A stretch of DNA of 64,000 nt, taken from positions 360,896-424,895 of the forward strand of contig JAAOMT010000029.1 in NCBI GenBank assembly GCA_016748015.1, given 5' to 3'. This DNA is from Geosiphon pyriformis (lineage: Eukaryota; Glomeromycota; Glomeromycetes; Archaeosporales; Geosiphonaceae). Below are positions 37,578 through 51,247 of the stretch, in pieces. A model generated the notes under the pieces. That model was not told where the DNA came from, made no database searches, and saw only the letters and a list, made by a program, of their open reading frames with translations. The translations under genes were made by a program, and so were the position numbers. The first letter of the stretch is position 1. Each line of letters begins with the position of its first letter.

Positions 37578-39665
37578 TGGTGGTAATTTTGATCTTAAAA
37601 AAGATCGATAGTTCCTTTTTCAGAAATTATTTCATTATATAAAATCAAGGTAAGAAATCCCCCATTTTTATCTCCAAGCTCAGAATTTATTTAAGAGTTT
37701 CTATTCCTATGTGAGGAGCTATATAGATATTAAAAAATCTGAACAACAGAAATTTAAATTTAAGCTAATAATTTCGGTTGTAAGTGGCAAGCACATAACG
37801 ACTAACTTTTCCGAATGATTTTGGATTAATTTGTTTTTTACGTGTGAATCCTTTGTTTTTAAAGCTTCAAGGACTTTTTGCACGATTTCCCCTTTATTAA
37901 CAAAATTGATCTCAATAGATCAGCAAAAAATAAGGTAATTGGTAATAGGTAGAAGGAATCACTTTTCATTTAACTGAATGCAATTGTTTTGGATGTCAAA
38001 AAAAGCTTTCTTGGTTTTTTGGATTATTATTAATGAAAATGTTAAAAGTAAAGTGATTTTTTTCATTTTAAAGGAAATAAACAGATTCAAATTCAAATAC
38101 CTGTTTTTTTCATTTTATTTTGAAAATAAATATTTTAATTACAAGTTTACCAAGTAAAATATCTGCACAACAGTTGCTTAATAAATATAAGTATAAAAAA
38201 TATCTTTTTTTCTCTCATATTTTAAAACAGAATAAAAAAAAAAGTTTATTGTTTTTAAAGATTTTAATACTTAAAAATTCTTTTTAAAGATAAAAACAGT
38301 TAGACAATATTTCTTTAAAATGTTTTTTTAAAAAATAAAAACACAAAACAGTTTTTGACTGTTAATAAAGCATTTTTTTGCTTTAAATAAAAGTTTTTTC
38401 TTATTTAAAGTTACTAATTTTACGTAATTATTATTATTATCAAAAGTTCACAAAAAGCTGATGCCAAAACTAAAATTTTTTATTACTGTTTAAATAGTCA
38501 AAAAACAATTTTTTTTTAAAATATTAACTTTATTTGGTTTTTTAATATTTATATTAATTTTATAGTAATTATATTAATTATAATATTTAAATTAAATTAA
38601 ATTATAATTAATAAGTTTTTTTTATTTAAATAATAACAATAACAATAACAATATATTTATTAAAATTGAACTTAATTAATATATAGTTAAATTGTTTAAT
38701 ATATTAAATTCTAATTAATTATTACCAATTTTAAAGACCAAAAAAACTAGAATTAATCTATTAAGTTATTTAATTTAAAAACTAAACAAACTAAATAAAA
38801 GTAAAAAAAAATTATTTTTATTTTTTGAAAATAATATTAATTTTAATAATATTTAAAAAACATCGAAAATTTTTTAAGCAAATATTCTTTATTTTAATAT
38901 TTAATAAAATAGTTAAAATTAAATTGATTTATATTAAAATTGTATTTTAATTTTTATATAATTTTTTTGATTTAAAATTAATTATTAAAAAAAATATTTG
39001 GCTTTTTTATATAAAATTTATATCTTAAATTTTTTTAAATACTGTTATTTAAATTAAATTTGTTATTTTAATTTTTTATTATTTTTAAAATTAGAAAAAC
39101 TTTTATAATATTTAAATTTGTTTTTATTTTTGCTATTATTCTTTTTTATATTATTATTTTAGAATATTTTAAGTATTTTAATAAAGTTTTTATATTAAAT
39201 TAAAACTTCTTATTTAATAATAATATAATATTATATATTTTAAGTTTAATATATTTTTAAATATTATTTTGGCTTGTTAATTAATTTTAGTAAAAAAAAA
39301 ACATATTAAAATTTTTTTTATGTTTTAATAAAATGTAAATTAATTATTTATTTATAATATAAAATTCATAAATTTTATAAATAACTGTAATTTATGTATT
39401 TTTTATATATAATTAATAATTTAAATTAGTTTAAACTAAATTAAATTGAATTTAAAAAAGAAAACTTATTTAAAAATAATATCTATATAAAATTATAGCT
39501 AAATTATTATTAAAAAACAAATTTAATCAGTTTTATTTGTTTCAAATTTGATTTTAAAAGCTTAAAACTTTTAAATATTATTAATTTATTAAAAAAAATT
39601 TTATTTACAAAAAAATTTGATAATTTATTAAACATATTATTTTTTGACAAAAATTTTACTTTATA
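37578..39665. other. Hydrolase 3' flank and very AT-rich spacer, no gene seen
   Basis: The first 400 bases are ordinary intergenic sequence and probably contain the 3' untranslated region. From about 38000 the sequence is almost entirely A and T, with homopolymer runs and short AT repeats (for example the AATAAC run near 38635). I see no ORF, RNA gene or alignable repeat. Confidence 0.6.
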
Positions 39666-39805
39666 TTTTTTTTTTTTTTTTTTTTATATTTAATGAGTGA
39701 AATCCAAACACTGCCTAGTGCAATACATTATACAAATAATCTAAACTAGATGTGAATTATGCACTTTCTACACATGACTAGCCACTTAGACCAATTAGGA
39801 CAATA

Positions 39806-42800
39806 CTATACACTTATATGAACAGAAACTTTATTACCTATGCCTGAAAAAAATAAACAAGACTTATGAAAACTGAAACCAACACCAATTGTCTTAGCAA
39901 TACCCAGCAATCTAATCACACTCACTGACAGCACTGAAAGAAGCCCAGAAATCGAGATAGAAACAGATCCATTGCATGGAATAAGTTTATTTTTTTCTAT
40001 AAAAACACAGTGCTTGGCATGAACCAACCAAATATCTTCCCAAAAAAGATGATTAAACTCATGCAGAAAGGCCACAATGTTTTGACTTACCACTTTGGAA
40101 TCCTTAAAAACAGAGACAGATTCACAAAACCAATTCTTGAAAATGAAACCCTTGTACAGAGCAGTGTTGACCAAAATGTCAAACAAACAAGTGAGCAATA
40201 GCTGTAAAACAACTGAAAAAGAACAACCTAGACCGGATTACACTTCCCAAGCTAATACATAAGAGTTCAACAAATATGCACAATCATTGGCATCAAACAA
40301 ACAAGAAAAAACATGGTCTGAGACTTTGACATTACCATAGAACAAACATACTATGCTAAGGTAACTCTTATCATAAAGCCATTTATGCATGGCAACAGAG
40401 AGCCAAAAGTGCAATGCCTTCATAAAATATGTTTGAAAACCAGCAGTCCACTTGCTAGTGAAGCCAGCAGTCATGTGAGAATTCGAATGCCATACCAGCA
40501 AAAATCTGAACCAATCAATATCTGCATACAGACTGTCTACTATCACCCATGAACCAAAACTGATTTCCCAATGTGTATGATAGACTGACTAAAAAACATC
40601 CTGAACAAAATGTCTAGAATTACCAGAAATGGCAGCACCACCAACTCTAAAATAGCATTCATTGATAGAATGCGGCAAAGCCCAGCTAGAAAGAGCCACA
40701 GCTCTGGCCAATTCATTTGCATGCTTATTGCCCAAAACACCCAAATGACCTTTAATCTTATACCAATTAACATTCAAATTCTTACTACAAATGACGTTCA
40801 CAATGTGGCAATATTCAATCCAACACCAATATCTAAAATCCAGGCCAACCAAATCCAACTCTGACTTGCAAGCATCCAAAGCTGCTTGACTGTTTGAAAA
40901 CAAGTTGATTGAGTGAGAAGAAAGGACACACTTGAGAGCTAGAGCAATGGCCTGCAACTCTGTTAAGGTAAAAGACATTAAACCAGAAACTCCCATCCCC
41001 AAACTCATACCAATGTCCTCAAAGAAAACAGCAGCCCCAGCTTTTATATTAACAGATCCCAAGCCACTCAAAGATCCATTCATATAGACAGAAAGGTGAC
41101 CAACATCAGAACACAACAAATTGGCACTAATAGCACTAAACCCACAAGAATGAAGAATATTTGAAAAGTTGTCATTATCTAAAGATGAGAAATAGACAGA
41201 AAGAGAGGATGCACCACCAAGAAATTGAACAGAAAGCTCAAATCAGACAGAAATTAAACCATGTAAGCCCAACTGCTTCCACCACTTGAAGGTTTTCCAA
41301 TCAAAAATAGTCTCACTTCAGTCAAGTAGCTGTTTCACAAAGGCAATTCTATAACACTAAAGTGAAGAGACACACTTAAAATAGGTTGATTCACCAAGAA
41401 TACTAGACATAAGGGTTCCACTCCAATGACAAAAAGCATTGATCAGGGAGCCACCCAAGGACAAATTACTCTCAGAGAAAATACGCACCATACCAGCCAA
41501 AAAATTATTCAGAAAGTTGACCTTAACATGAACTGGGTACTGCAAAGGATGAAGTAGACACCAGTAGAGAACCTGAAAATCATGTAACCAGTGAGAAAAT
41601 AGATGACCCAAAATACCAACAGAGTTCGTGAAAGAAATAACTAAGGCCAATTTATTCTCAGCCTGAATTTGTTCAAAAGTCTTTAAACCATACAGAAAAA
41701 GATGATGAATTGCATCACTAGAAAAGTTACATGGCAGGCCAAACTTAGATTTCAAGTCCTTACAAATCAGAGTGTCCCACTTTTTACAAGCACTGACAGG
41801 AACATAACTGAATTGTGTTCTATAATCAATGATAGAAAAGAGGACTACTAAAACTAAATATGAAAACTGCTTATTAGATACTGTCTTCTTAAGGACCAGA
41901 TTAGCAAAAAACCAGACATCAGAATGTGCTTTGGCCAAGTTAGGTTTGAAAAGACTCTCAGTCGACAGATAAATCTCTAAATAGTAATGCAATTCCTCTC
42001 TTTTGGCAATAGAAATAGGTGACCCACTAATTAACAAGAAAGAATCCACAATCTTACAATTGATGAGAATGACCACAGTCTTATCATTATTAATTGAAAT
42101 ATTATTGATATCAAAAAATTCACTAGCAATATTAAGAATGTGCTGTGTAGTATTTTGACTGCTGCCAACCCATATAGTATTATTAATAAAGACATCCACA
42201 GTAAAAAAAAAGGAAAAACCAGCCCAAGATTCAGCACAACCACATCTAGAAATAAAGTAAGAATTCAACCTATATCTACATTCATCTGCCTGTTTCTTGA
42301 CTTCACACAGAAGAGGATCATAAAATATGCACCAAAAGAGTGGTGAGAACATCTCCCTCTGGTCCAAACTATTATGCACTCTGTATCCATTTGTCAAACC
42401 AAAATCTGTTATTACCCTATTGATGCAATCATTATGAATATTACCAAAAAATCTAATAAACCTGCTATACATCTTTATCCTAACCAAACTGTTTTGAAGA
42501 TGCTCCCACCCAACAGAATTATAAACCTTTCACATGTTCTGCAAAACCAACCAGAGTTTACAATCCTTCTTCAAAGTATCTTCAACCACTGAACCAATGG
42601 CAAAAATAAGTGACTGCATTGTCATACTCCTTAGGACCGAAAAATTGTCCCCACACAAAACATCAAAAATACTACATGCCAATGAAATTCTATCCAAGAG
42701 AATTTTGGAAAGGATCTTGCAGGCAGTTTCAATCAAGGCAATAGGTTAGATGTTCGTGAGAACTCCATTCTATTTATACAGCTTAGGAATCATCGATACC

Positions 42801-44494
42801 TAAGCTTTCTTTCAAGCACTAAGTACTGATTCATGGATCAAACAAGAGTTTAAAAGCACCAAAAGCATATCCAAAATTGATTTATCACAATGTTTCTAAA
42901 GTTCATTTGAAATCTCAAAGAAACCAGCAGCTTTACCCTCGGGAAGTTCAGAAATCACACTGAGCAACTCATCAACACTAACAGAACACATCATGTCAAA
43001 AAAGACACTATCGAAAACATACTCCAGAGGCCGGTATTGGCATGATCATTCATCTGAGATGTCAGGCATAACCCTGCACTTCCTGGTTCAATCTTTTATA
43101 ATTCCATCCACCTTAGATTTAACTAGACTTGGCTCCAATACCAATTCATTATCTACAACCAAATGATCCAGTACCACCTTGCAAAAGGAGCACTCCAAAA
43201 CACTCCTGATGGTATGACTCTTATCTGATTCAAAACTTTCCATTTTCTTATTAATAGTTGCCTTGATACATGCTTCCTCAGCACACCTGAATTTCAGCAA
43301 CTTAAAAGAGTGATAAGATTTCCTCACCTTAGCCAAAGCCAAGTGAATTGTGTTGAAATTAGAACCTGAAAGAAATAAAGACTTTACCACTAATGCACTA
43401 TTAGCATTGAGCCCATACCACATATCCAACAATAAAGCAAATTCCACACTAGAAACCAAGTAAGAAGTCTTAACCAGCTTAAACGCCAGCAACTCCAGCC
43501 TATAAAACCTTGAGGAATCTTTGGTAAAAACCCCATCAAAATTCTTGAACCATTTCTTTCTAAATATCTTATTAGCTAAAAGAGTCATTATTTTGCATAA
43601 GACATTTTACATGATATCCAAATCTGAGAGTTGTACAGTGGCAGTGAACTCATTGGCAAACATTTCAGCATTGGCTGAAGTAGCATCTTTAAAACTTTTC
43701 CATTTACTGTCATCAGCACCCCTGAAATCAAACTTCCAACAATTCCTATTAGTCTGTCTATAAAAAGAGTTTAATTGAGTATCCAGCAGACTGCCCAGGC
43801 CCATAGAAACAAAAACTACCCAATAATCAATGTTGAAATGTTCACTCATATTCACAACATTGCAATTCACTATTGCATTGACCAAATTAGATAAAACTAG
43901 CACAAAATCAATTGTTTTTTTCACACCTCTTGAATTTTCTCATGTAAAACTTTTCATTATTGGGCTATCTAACAAAGAGTTGACCAGTCCCAAGTCTAGA
44001 CATCTTTTAAAACTTGCATTCTTATGCAAACCGTTCTTATTGAAATCACCACTCAAAACAATAAAAAAAAATTCATTAACAGTCTTAGCAATAAGAGAAT
44101 TGACTTTACCAGTCTGAGAGAACCAAACCATTGAAAAAGCACCAGCATATAGCCCCAAAATAGATACAGAAAGTTTATTCTTGAAAAGCAACTTAATAGA
44201 CAGGAGCCAACCAGGCACCTCAGAAACTTTGCACACATGTCTTACTAAAGAAATATCCATGACAATTGCAACACCAGAGCCCACATGACCAGAATTCAAA
44301 CCAAAAGTGAACACCCAGATACTATCAAACTTATTTATGATCCATAGGCGAATTTTACCCTTTAACTTGGTTTCAGTAACAATAGAAATCAAATTGTTTG
44401 TCTCCTTATGCCAATGAATTATATCATTCTGTTTCATAGAATTGTTCATGCCCCTTATATTGCACATGGCAATCTTCTAAACCAAGACACTCAT
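39806..44494 (-). pseudogene. LINE copy A ORF2 (endonuclease, RT, RNase H)
   Basis: ATG at 44494 overlaps the ORF1 stop (TAATG). Endonuclease: CNIRGMNN, VTETKLKGK, ILGLYAGAFS, LSGDFNKNGLHK, then SEHFNIDYW where the other copies read SEHFDTDH. RT: ISNEL-stop-KHCDKS, VGWEHL and VFINNTIWVGSS, where the catalytic Asp pair has become Asn-Asn. RNase H: YMNGSLSG (first Asp lost), LTELQAIALALKC, FSNSQAAL. The C-terminal knuckle reads CLFYGN, losing a Cys. The stops I read are at positions that are Trp or Gln codons in the sister copies, changed by G-to-A or C-to-T. No frameshift is seen except a local one suggested near 40600-40770. Dead copy. Confidence 0.88.
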
Positions 44495-47441
44495 TAAGAA
44501 ATAGAGGCAGCCAATGAATCCAAACCTGAGCACAAACAATCCAATTTTTCCAAAACAGATTCAACCAAGACTTTCAAAGCCACCATCTTGGATTCTAAAC
44601 CACCAATTTTGGTAGTCAAAACTTTAGAACTACTTAGACTTATGATGGGAGCTGTATCACTGATGACAGGAGGAAAGGGATTGGGAATTACTGAAGCACT
44701 ATCCAATATCATATTTAAATCTAAACCTGAAACTACAGACACTAGAACTGCTGGAGGAGAAGCATCAGATGTAGTCACCAAAGGCACCAATTTTATAAAA
44801 CCCAATTTTTCCAAAATACCAGAAACTTGGTCAGCCAAAAGTTCTAGAGAGCATTTCAAAGAAGCCAAACAACCATACATGTTGTTACTGGAGGTTTTTG
44901 GTCTTTTCTTAGCTCTTGTATGTTTGTTGTAATGCTGTTAATTCACGATTATGGGAAGTGTTTGAACCTCCAATAACTGAATTTATCTTCAAATTATCTC
45001 CTATAATTTGAACTGCTGGACTTATAAGTAGAATGGCCAATTCTGTGCCAGTTACTTTGTATAGTTACGTTGTAGTAAACGTCAACTCTTTCCCAGGAAT
45101 TGCTTGTCTGGAAGCTCACTAAAAATGTGTAGTTACTTTGCTGTGAAAGTCAACTCTTCTACAGGAATTCTTGTCTGTAGAATACCCAAATGATTTATAA
45201 TAAGAAAAGAAAAAGAATAAAGGAAATATAAAAAAAAAAGTAAAACTGATGATTTATGGAAGTCATTTCGGATCCAGACCTGGAAGTGCTTTAACAGTCT
45301 ACTGAAATTAGTAGCTAATCAATTTCAAACTGTTAGTAGAAATTGGTTAATTTCAAGGGAAATAATTTAAGAATTTGGCTTTTCGAATTTATTTGATATT
45401 TATTTTGTTTTTGTGTGTAAAGGATGATTCTAATTATTAAATCTGAAGTAAGATACATTTTTTCGAAGAGAGAAGCTCTTCTTTTATACAACTTGTTGTA
45501 ACACTATTCTATGAACTTAAACTTTGCTATTTTCTATAATTTTGCTGAACTAAAGATACATTTCAGTGAACTACAAGTTATTTCTGCAAACTATTAGATA
45601 TTTCAGTGAACTATCAATTATTTCGGCAAATTTCTTATAAATTTTGGTGAACTTTTTGAATGTTACATAGTTTGGGGTATTGCATAATTGATCATCACAA
45701 TTAGGTTTCATTTGTGTTATGCACAAATTGAGTTATTAATTAAATGATAATTTCGGATATTTTGCTAATGTAATAAGTAATAATTTGAAACAATAATGTA
45801 TGCTAATTAATGATAAGATTTATAAGGGTAATTTCATGTTAAACAATATCTCTAATTTTGTCTGGTAACAACATCATGATTGCCAGACAAAGCAGAAGCA
45901 AATAGAGAAGTCTCAGCAACAAGGGACAGACTGGCACCAAAAGAAACCAAAGGAGCCACATGAGAAGATAAACTACCAGCTACCTGAGCCCAAGTTTTAC
46001 CACCAAAAAAAACTGGACAGGCAATAGGAGCTTGTTTCTTCTTATAAATACCAGCCAGACAAACCCAATCCTGGTTAGTCACCACTTACTTCCCACAAGC
46101 TTCAGAAATCTCACCAAATAAATATGCATCAGAGATGTGACTAATTTGTTTGTATTTGGTGCAACAAGCCAGAGAAAAACCAGCTTATCACAAATTTACA
46201 CTCTTAAAAACTGAATTAGAACCAATTGCAGTGAACTTTGATTCTTCATCAGTAAAACAAACCACAGCACATTTGTCATGGACATAAGAACTAGGATTGT
46301 GACCAATAAAACAGGTCTTCTCACCATATAAATCAAGTAAACCAGACAAATCATGAGCAGTAGTGCCAACTGGCAAAATATAAAACAAAGCCCTATGCTG
46401 ATCTCTGAACACCCACGATTGTTTATTTTTAACAGCCAATACCACCTGCACAGAATCCTTTTCCATGAGAACAGACTATTTAGAACTAACCAAACTAGTC
46501 ACCTCCAGTAATTCAAACTTAACCAAAGCTTTCTGCCATAAACCAATCAATTGTATTTTAATAGACACAATCTTATTAAACTTAGCAAAAACTGACTCAA
46601 CTGCTGATCTGAAAAAATCTACTGGAATTTTTTTGACAATTATTTCCTAATTTGAATGAATATCCAACTTTCTAACATTATTATTTACTAAAATTTTTCC
46701 ATAAATTGCCAATTCCTTAGTCTTGTTAAGACTCAACTCAGAAGTAAAGGAGGATCTGATGATCCCTAGGAATTTTGAGGGAGTAGAAGCTTCCCCAAAA
46801 CCATTCACATGATAAAAAATTTTTTTAATTAAAATTAATTTCTTACTAATATTTTTCCCTGGAACAGCTGAAAGCTCAATATTTAATGCAAATGATTTTA
46901 CTGGCTCGAAGCTCCTTTTTTTCAAAACATTTAATTTGGTACTCGGCAGCTGATTAGAACCTTGAAACTTGGAAGATGGGAGTTCCAAAACATCATTGAC
47001 ATCATTTATAACATTGAAAGAAGGCTTCTTTGATGGTTGTCTCAGAACATACATCCTTATTTGTGTCTTCCTTGAAGTCATATCATCCACTATATTGTCA
47101 GCTTTAAAATCGTTGGAATCTATGTAACTTATTTTTTCTGTCACCATATTACCCATGTTTTCTAAGTCAGACACTCCACTAACACTAACATTTTCGCTCT
47201 CCACTTTGCTGTTCCAAGACACCTTTCATTCCAAATTGCCAGCTTGTAAAACATCACCAGAAATAGGACTAGCTGACGAATTGACCACACCACTAGCATT
47301 TCCAGGAATTTTAGATTTCTTGTACAAAAGACCACAAGAATATACACTCTCAATATGCACTTTTTTATTATTATTAGACCAGGTCCTCAACCCAGCCAAA
47401 ATGGAACTAGAACCACTAGCAGAGAAGCCTACCAGTTTTAT
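44494..47441 (-). pseudogene. LINE copy A ORF1 (RRM-like/CCHC protein), split by an LTR
   Basis: The start codon is ATA at 47439-47441, where copies B and C have ATG. The following codons match (LVGFSASGSS). Open segments at 46647-47222, 46188-46466, 45852-46085 and 44494-44880 correspond to residues along the intact copy C protein: an RRM-like region, the TLPVGTTA-type second domain (ILPVGTTAHDLSGLL), and the C-terminal coiled-coil region (CSLELLADQVSGILEKLG). A family A LTR sits between the last two segments. Confidence 0.82.
44882..45871 (-). repeat. Solo family A LTR inside LINE copy A
   Basis: TTGTTACTGG to GGTAACAA, aligning along its length with the family A LTRs. CATG precedes it (44878-44881) and CATC follows (45872-45875), an imperfect 4-base target duplication. 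LINE ORF1 coding resumes on each side. Confidence 0.9.
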
Positions 47442-47566
47442 TGCAACAAAAGGAAGAAAATTGGAAGGAATAATTAGAAAAAAAACAGAAGGTAAAAAAG
47501 AAAAGAACTAATTAAAACTTCAGTAAAATTTACTCTTATCATGGTCAGGGGATCGACAAGAAAGAG

Positions 47567-48589
47567 TTTTTTTTTTAATAAATTTTATATTTTATCTTAA
47601 AATTTGTTATTTTTTTGTATAAATTACAAATTATTTGGTTAAAAACACTAATATTTTTATTAATTTTAGTTTTCAAAAAAAAAGTATTAATTAACTTAAT
47701 AATTAAAACAATCAAAATATTAATAAGTTTAATAATAAATCAAATTAGCAAAATTAATACAATTAATTTAAATATTAAAAAAATTAATTTAAGATTAATT
47801 AAAAATTTATTATAGTAATAATAGCAAAAAAAACAACAAAAAAAACAATAGAATAAAAATTTTAACATAAAATTTAGTACTAATAAAATAAAATTTTAAA
47901 TTTTAAAACCAATTACAGATTTAAATAAAAATTTCAAAAAAAATTAAACCATTGTTATTTATAAAGTAAAATAAAAAAAATTCTAAAAATTTCAAAAGTT
48001 TTGTATTACAAAAATTTATATATATATAACAAAAGTATTAAAAACAAAAAAAACAAACAAATTAAATTAAAGACAAATTTAATTTTTATCTTATTAAATA
48101 ACTTTTTTAGTTAACAATCTAATATTTAAAGCTTACAATTATATAAAATAAATTTATTAAAATATATTATCTAAAAGATAACTTTATAAGTTTTTATTTA
48201 TTTTATTAAAATTTAATTACTTTTTTATTAATATTAATAGTATTAATACAATATTATTAATTATATTAAAACAATAACTCTTAATTATAATTATTAACAA
48301 AATATTAATTTTTATTTAATTTTTTTTGTTTGTTTTGTGTTTACTAATTAATTAAAAAAAGTAATAAGATTATAATATTAAAAATTATTTAATAAAAAAC
48401 ATGAAAAAAAGCATAAAATATAATTAAAAAATTAAAATTGTTTATTAAAAAAATAAAAAACATTAAAATAAACCAATTATTATACCAAAAAAGTTAAATA
48501 TTGAGTATTATTTACTATTATATTAAATTTTTGTCTATTATATAAAAAACTTTATTATTAAAACTTTCAAAAAATTTTAAAGAAAAAAA
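47567..48589 (+). repeat. AT-rich spacer containing a decayed family B LTR
   Basis: About 47850-48589 aligns weakly with the plus-strand family B LTR: the TATATATATA region with AAAAGTATTAAAAACAAA near 48020, and TTTTTGTCTATTATATAAAA near 48526 matching TTTCTGTCTATTATACAAAA at 22578. The 5' end of LINE copy B cuts it about 110 bases before its expected end. 47567-47850 is AT-rich without recognisable content. Confidence 0.5.
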
Positions 48590-48876
48590 CCCTTTCTTTC
48601 GTTGATCACTCAGTCACAACGAAAGCATTGAGTCGTCACTGAAATAGCCTTCCTTTTCTCTTTCCCCTTCATTTTTCTCTAGTTATTTCTTCGGACATTC
48701 CCCCTTTTGTTGCTATGGAACCAGTAGGCTTTGCTGCTGGTGGTTCTGGGTCTGTTTCGGCTGGGTTGGAGATCTGGTTTGGTGTCAAAAATAAGCATTC
48801 GGTTGGTTTTCATTCTCGCAGTATGTCTTATAAGAAGCTGAAGAAACCTGTGGCAGTTGACGGGTTGGTGGAGTCG

Positions 48877-49437
48877 TCTGCTGGTGTCTCAAATGTTATG
48901 GATGAAAGTGGTGATGGACCTATCATTGGGTGATTGTGGGCTAGTAAAGTCAACAGTGAGATGGACAGCGTGAGTGGCATCTCAGACTTGGATAACGTGG
49001 AAAATGTCGTCACTGAGGAAACTTGCTATGCAGAATTAGATGTTTCAGGTTTGAATGATGACATGAATAATGCCATGCCAAGGAAGACGCGTACTCGCAC
49101 CTATGTTCTGGACAGTAAGCTGCCACCTCTCTCTTTCAATGTTCCAAGTGATGGTGAGGATACTTTGCCTCTCCCGAGTCCCAAATTTTATGGATCCAAT
49201 TGCCTTCCTTCAGTCAGGTCATGTGCACCAGAGAAATGGAATTTTAATTCGTCAAAGTCGTTTGCTTTAGATATTGAGCTATCTGCCATTCCTGGCAAAA
49301 CTATTAATGATAAATTGATCGGTTTAAAAAAAATTTTTTATCGTGTTGATGGGTTTGGGAGAGCCTCAACTCCCTCAAAATTTCTAAGGATCATCAGATT
49401 CTTATTTACTTCTGAAATTAGTTTAAATAAGGCTAGG
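48877..49437 (+). repeat. 561-bp segment repeated exactly at 49458-50018
   Basis: TCTGCTGGTGTCTCAAATG through AATAAGGCTAGG occurs identically on both sides of the N run. The left copy ends at the gap, and the right copy starts right after it and continues into unique ORF1 sequence. Confidence 0.95.
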
Positions 49438-49457
49438 NNNNNNNNNNNNNNNNNNNN
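49438..49457. other. Scaffold gap (20 N)
   Basis: Exactly 20 N, a typical placeholder length. The identical 561-base flanks indicate two contig ends that overlap and were not merged. Confidence 0.98.
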
Positions 49458-51247
49458 TCTGCTGGTGTCTCAAATGTTATGGATGAAAGTGGTGATGGAC
49501 CTATCATTGGGTGATTGTGGGCTAGTAAAGTCAACAGTGAGATGGACAGCGTGAGTGGCATCTCAGACTTGGATAACGTGGAAAATGTCGTCACTGAGGA
49601 AACTTGCTATGCAGAATTAGATGTTTCAGGTTTGAATGATGACATGAATAATGCCATGCCAAGGAAGACGCGTACTCGCACCTATGTTCTGGACAGTAAG
49701 CTGCCACCTCTCTCTTTCAATGTTCCAAGTGATGGTGAGGATACTTTGCCTCTCCCGAGTCCCAAATTTTATGGATCCAATTGCCTTCCTTCAGTCAGGT
49801 CATGTGCACCAGAGAAATGGAATTTTAATTCGTCAAAGTCGTTTGCTTTAGATATTGAGCTATCTGCCATTCCTGGCAAAACTATTAATGATAAATTGAT
49901 CGGTTTAAAAAAAATTTTTTATCGTGTTGATGGGTTTGGGAGAGCCTCAACTCCCTCAAAATTTCTAAGGATCATCAGATTCTTATTTACTTCTGAAATT
50001 AGTTTAAATAAGGCTAGGGAATTGGCAATCGGTGAGAAAATTTTAGTCAATAATGATCTGAGAAAATCAAGTGTTCATTCAGATCAGGGAGTGATTGTCA
50101 AGGAAATCCCAGTGAATCTTCCCAAATTGGCGATTGAGGCAGTGTTCTCCAAGTTTGGCAAGATTATTTCAATCAAAATGCAGCTTATTGGTCTTTGGCA
50201 AAAGGCCCTAGTGGAATATAAATCATCTAAGATAGCTGATTTGGTCGCGGTTAGATGGTTTGTGTTCATGGGAAAAGATTCTGTTCATGTGGCAAAGACA
50301 AGTGTTGATAAACAAACGTGAGTATCTAGGGATCAGCATCAGGCATTGCTTTACACTCTTCCAGTTGGCACCACTGCCCATGATTTGTCTGCATTGGTGG
50401 AGGCCTATGGTGGGAAAACTTGTTTTATTGGCCGTAATCCATCTTCATATATTTATGATCAGTGTGCTGTGATCTGTTTTGAGAATGAGACATCCAAATT
50501 GGCTGCTATTGGTTTGGTTCTGGTTTTTAAGGTTGTGAGTTTGCATTGGGCTGGTTTATCTTTGGCCTGTTGTGTAGTATATAAACAATTCAGTCATGTT
50601 TCTGATGTTTGTTCTATGGGTGGGAATTCTGGTGCTTGCAGTAAGCAGGTAGTAACTTCTCAGGATCAGGTTCATCTAGCTAATGTATATAAGAGAAAAC
50701 AGACTCTTATCACTCACCCAATTTTCTTTGGTGACAAGACATGGGCCCAAATTGCTAGTGGCACTTCCTCTTGTGTGGTTTCTTCGGGTCTTTTTTCTGT
50801 TGGTGCTAGTTTCAGTGCAGGTTCTGCCTTGGTAAAATCCTCCCCTTCTGATATCTCTGGTTTGTGCAGTCAGTTGGCAATTTTGGAACACTCTTTGGAG
50901 CTTTTGGCAGACCGAGTTTCTGCCATTGCGAAGAAACTGAGTTGTGTTGAGATGATATCCTTGGAGTCTTCTTCTCTAGCCTTTCATCCCATTGCGTCTG
51001 CTTCTCTGGCCTCATACGTGGATTTGGATATGGCACTGAACGTTCTGTTGGTGGCCTCTCCTTCTCTTTGCCCTACCGTTGATGATGCCAATCCTGATTT
51101 TGGTTCCAGTAGTTCGAAGGTTCTAACTGCCAAGGTTGGTGGTTTGGAGTCAAAGTTGATGGCTTTGGATGCATCAGTCGGCTCAGTGTTGGCAAGACTG
51201 GATATGTTGTGTTCTGGTTTGGGTTCTTCGGTTCTCTCATCTTCTCA

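Larger units (their letters stand above)
39666..47566 (-). mobile_element. LINE copy A, near full length, split by a solo LTR
   Basis: The poly-A tail appears as 20 T at 39666-39685. The 3' untranslated region (TGTGTAGAAAG, CTAGTTTAGAT) matches copies B and C. ORF1 and ORF2 read right to left, and the 5' end CTCTTTCTT lies at about 47566. Without the 990-base LTR its length is about 6.91 kb, like B and C. ORF2 keeps one reading frame for 1,563 codons and is broken only by stop codons. Confidence 0.9.

Noticed and set aside
43940-44467. Host endonuclease/exonuclease gene
   Set aside because: The endonuclease domain is in frame with RT and RNase H and sits between a LINE ORF1 and the LINE 3' end. 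It belongs to the retrotransposon.
48877-50018. True tandem duplication inside LINE ORF1
   Set aside because: Exact identity, a 20-N gap exactly at the joint, and the 6.9-kb length of sister copies point to an assembly overlap.
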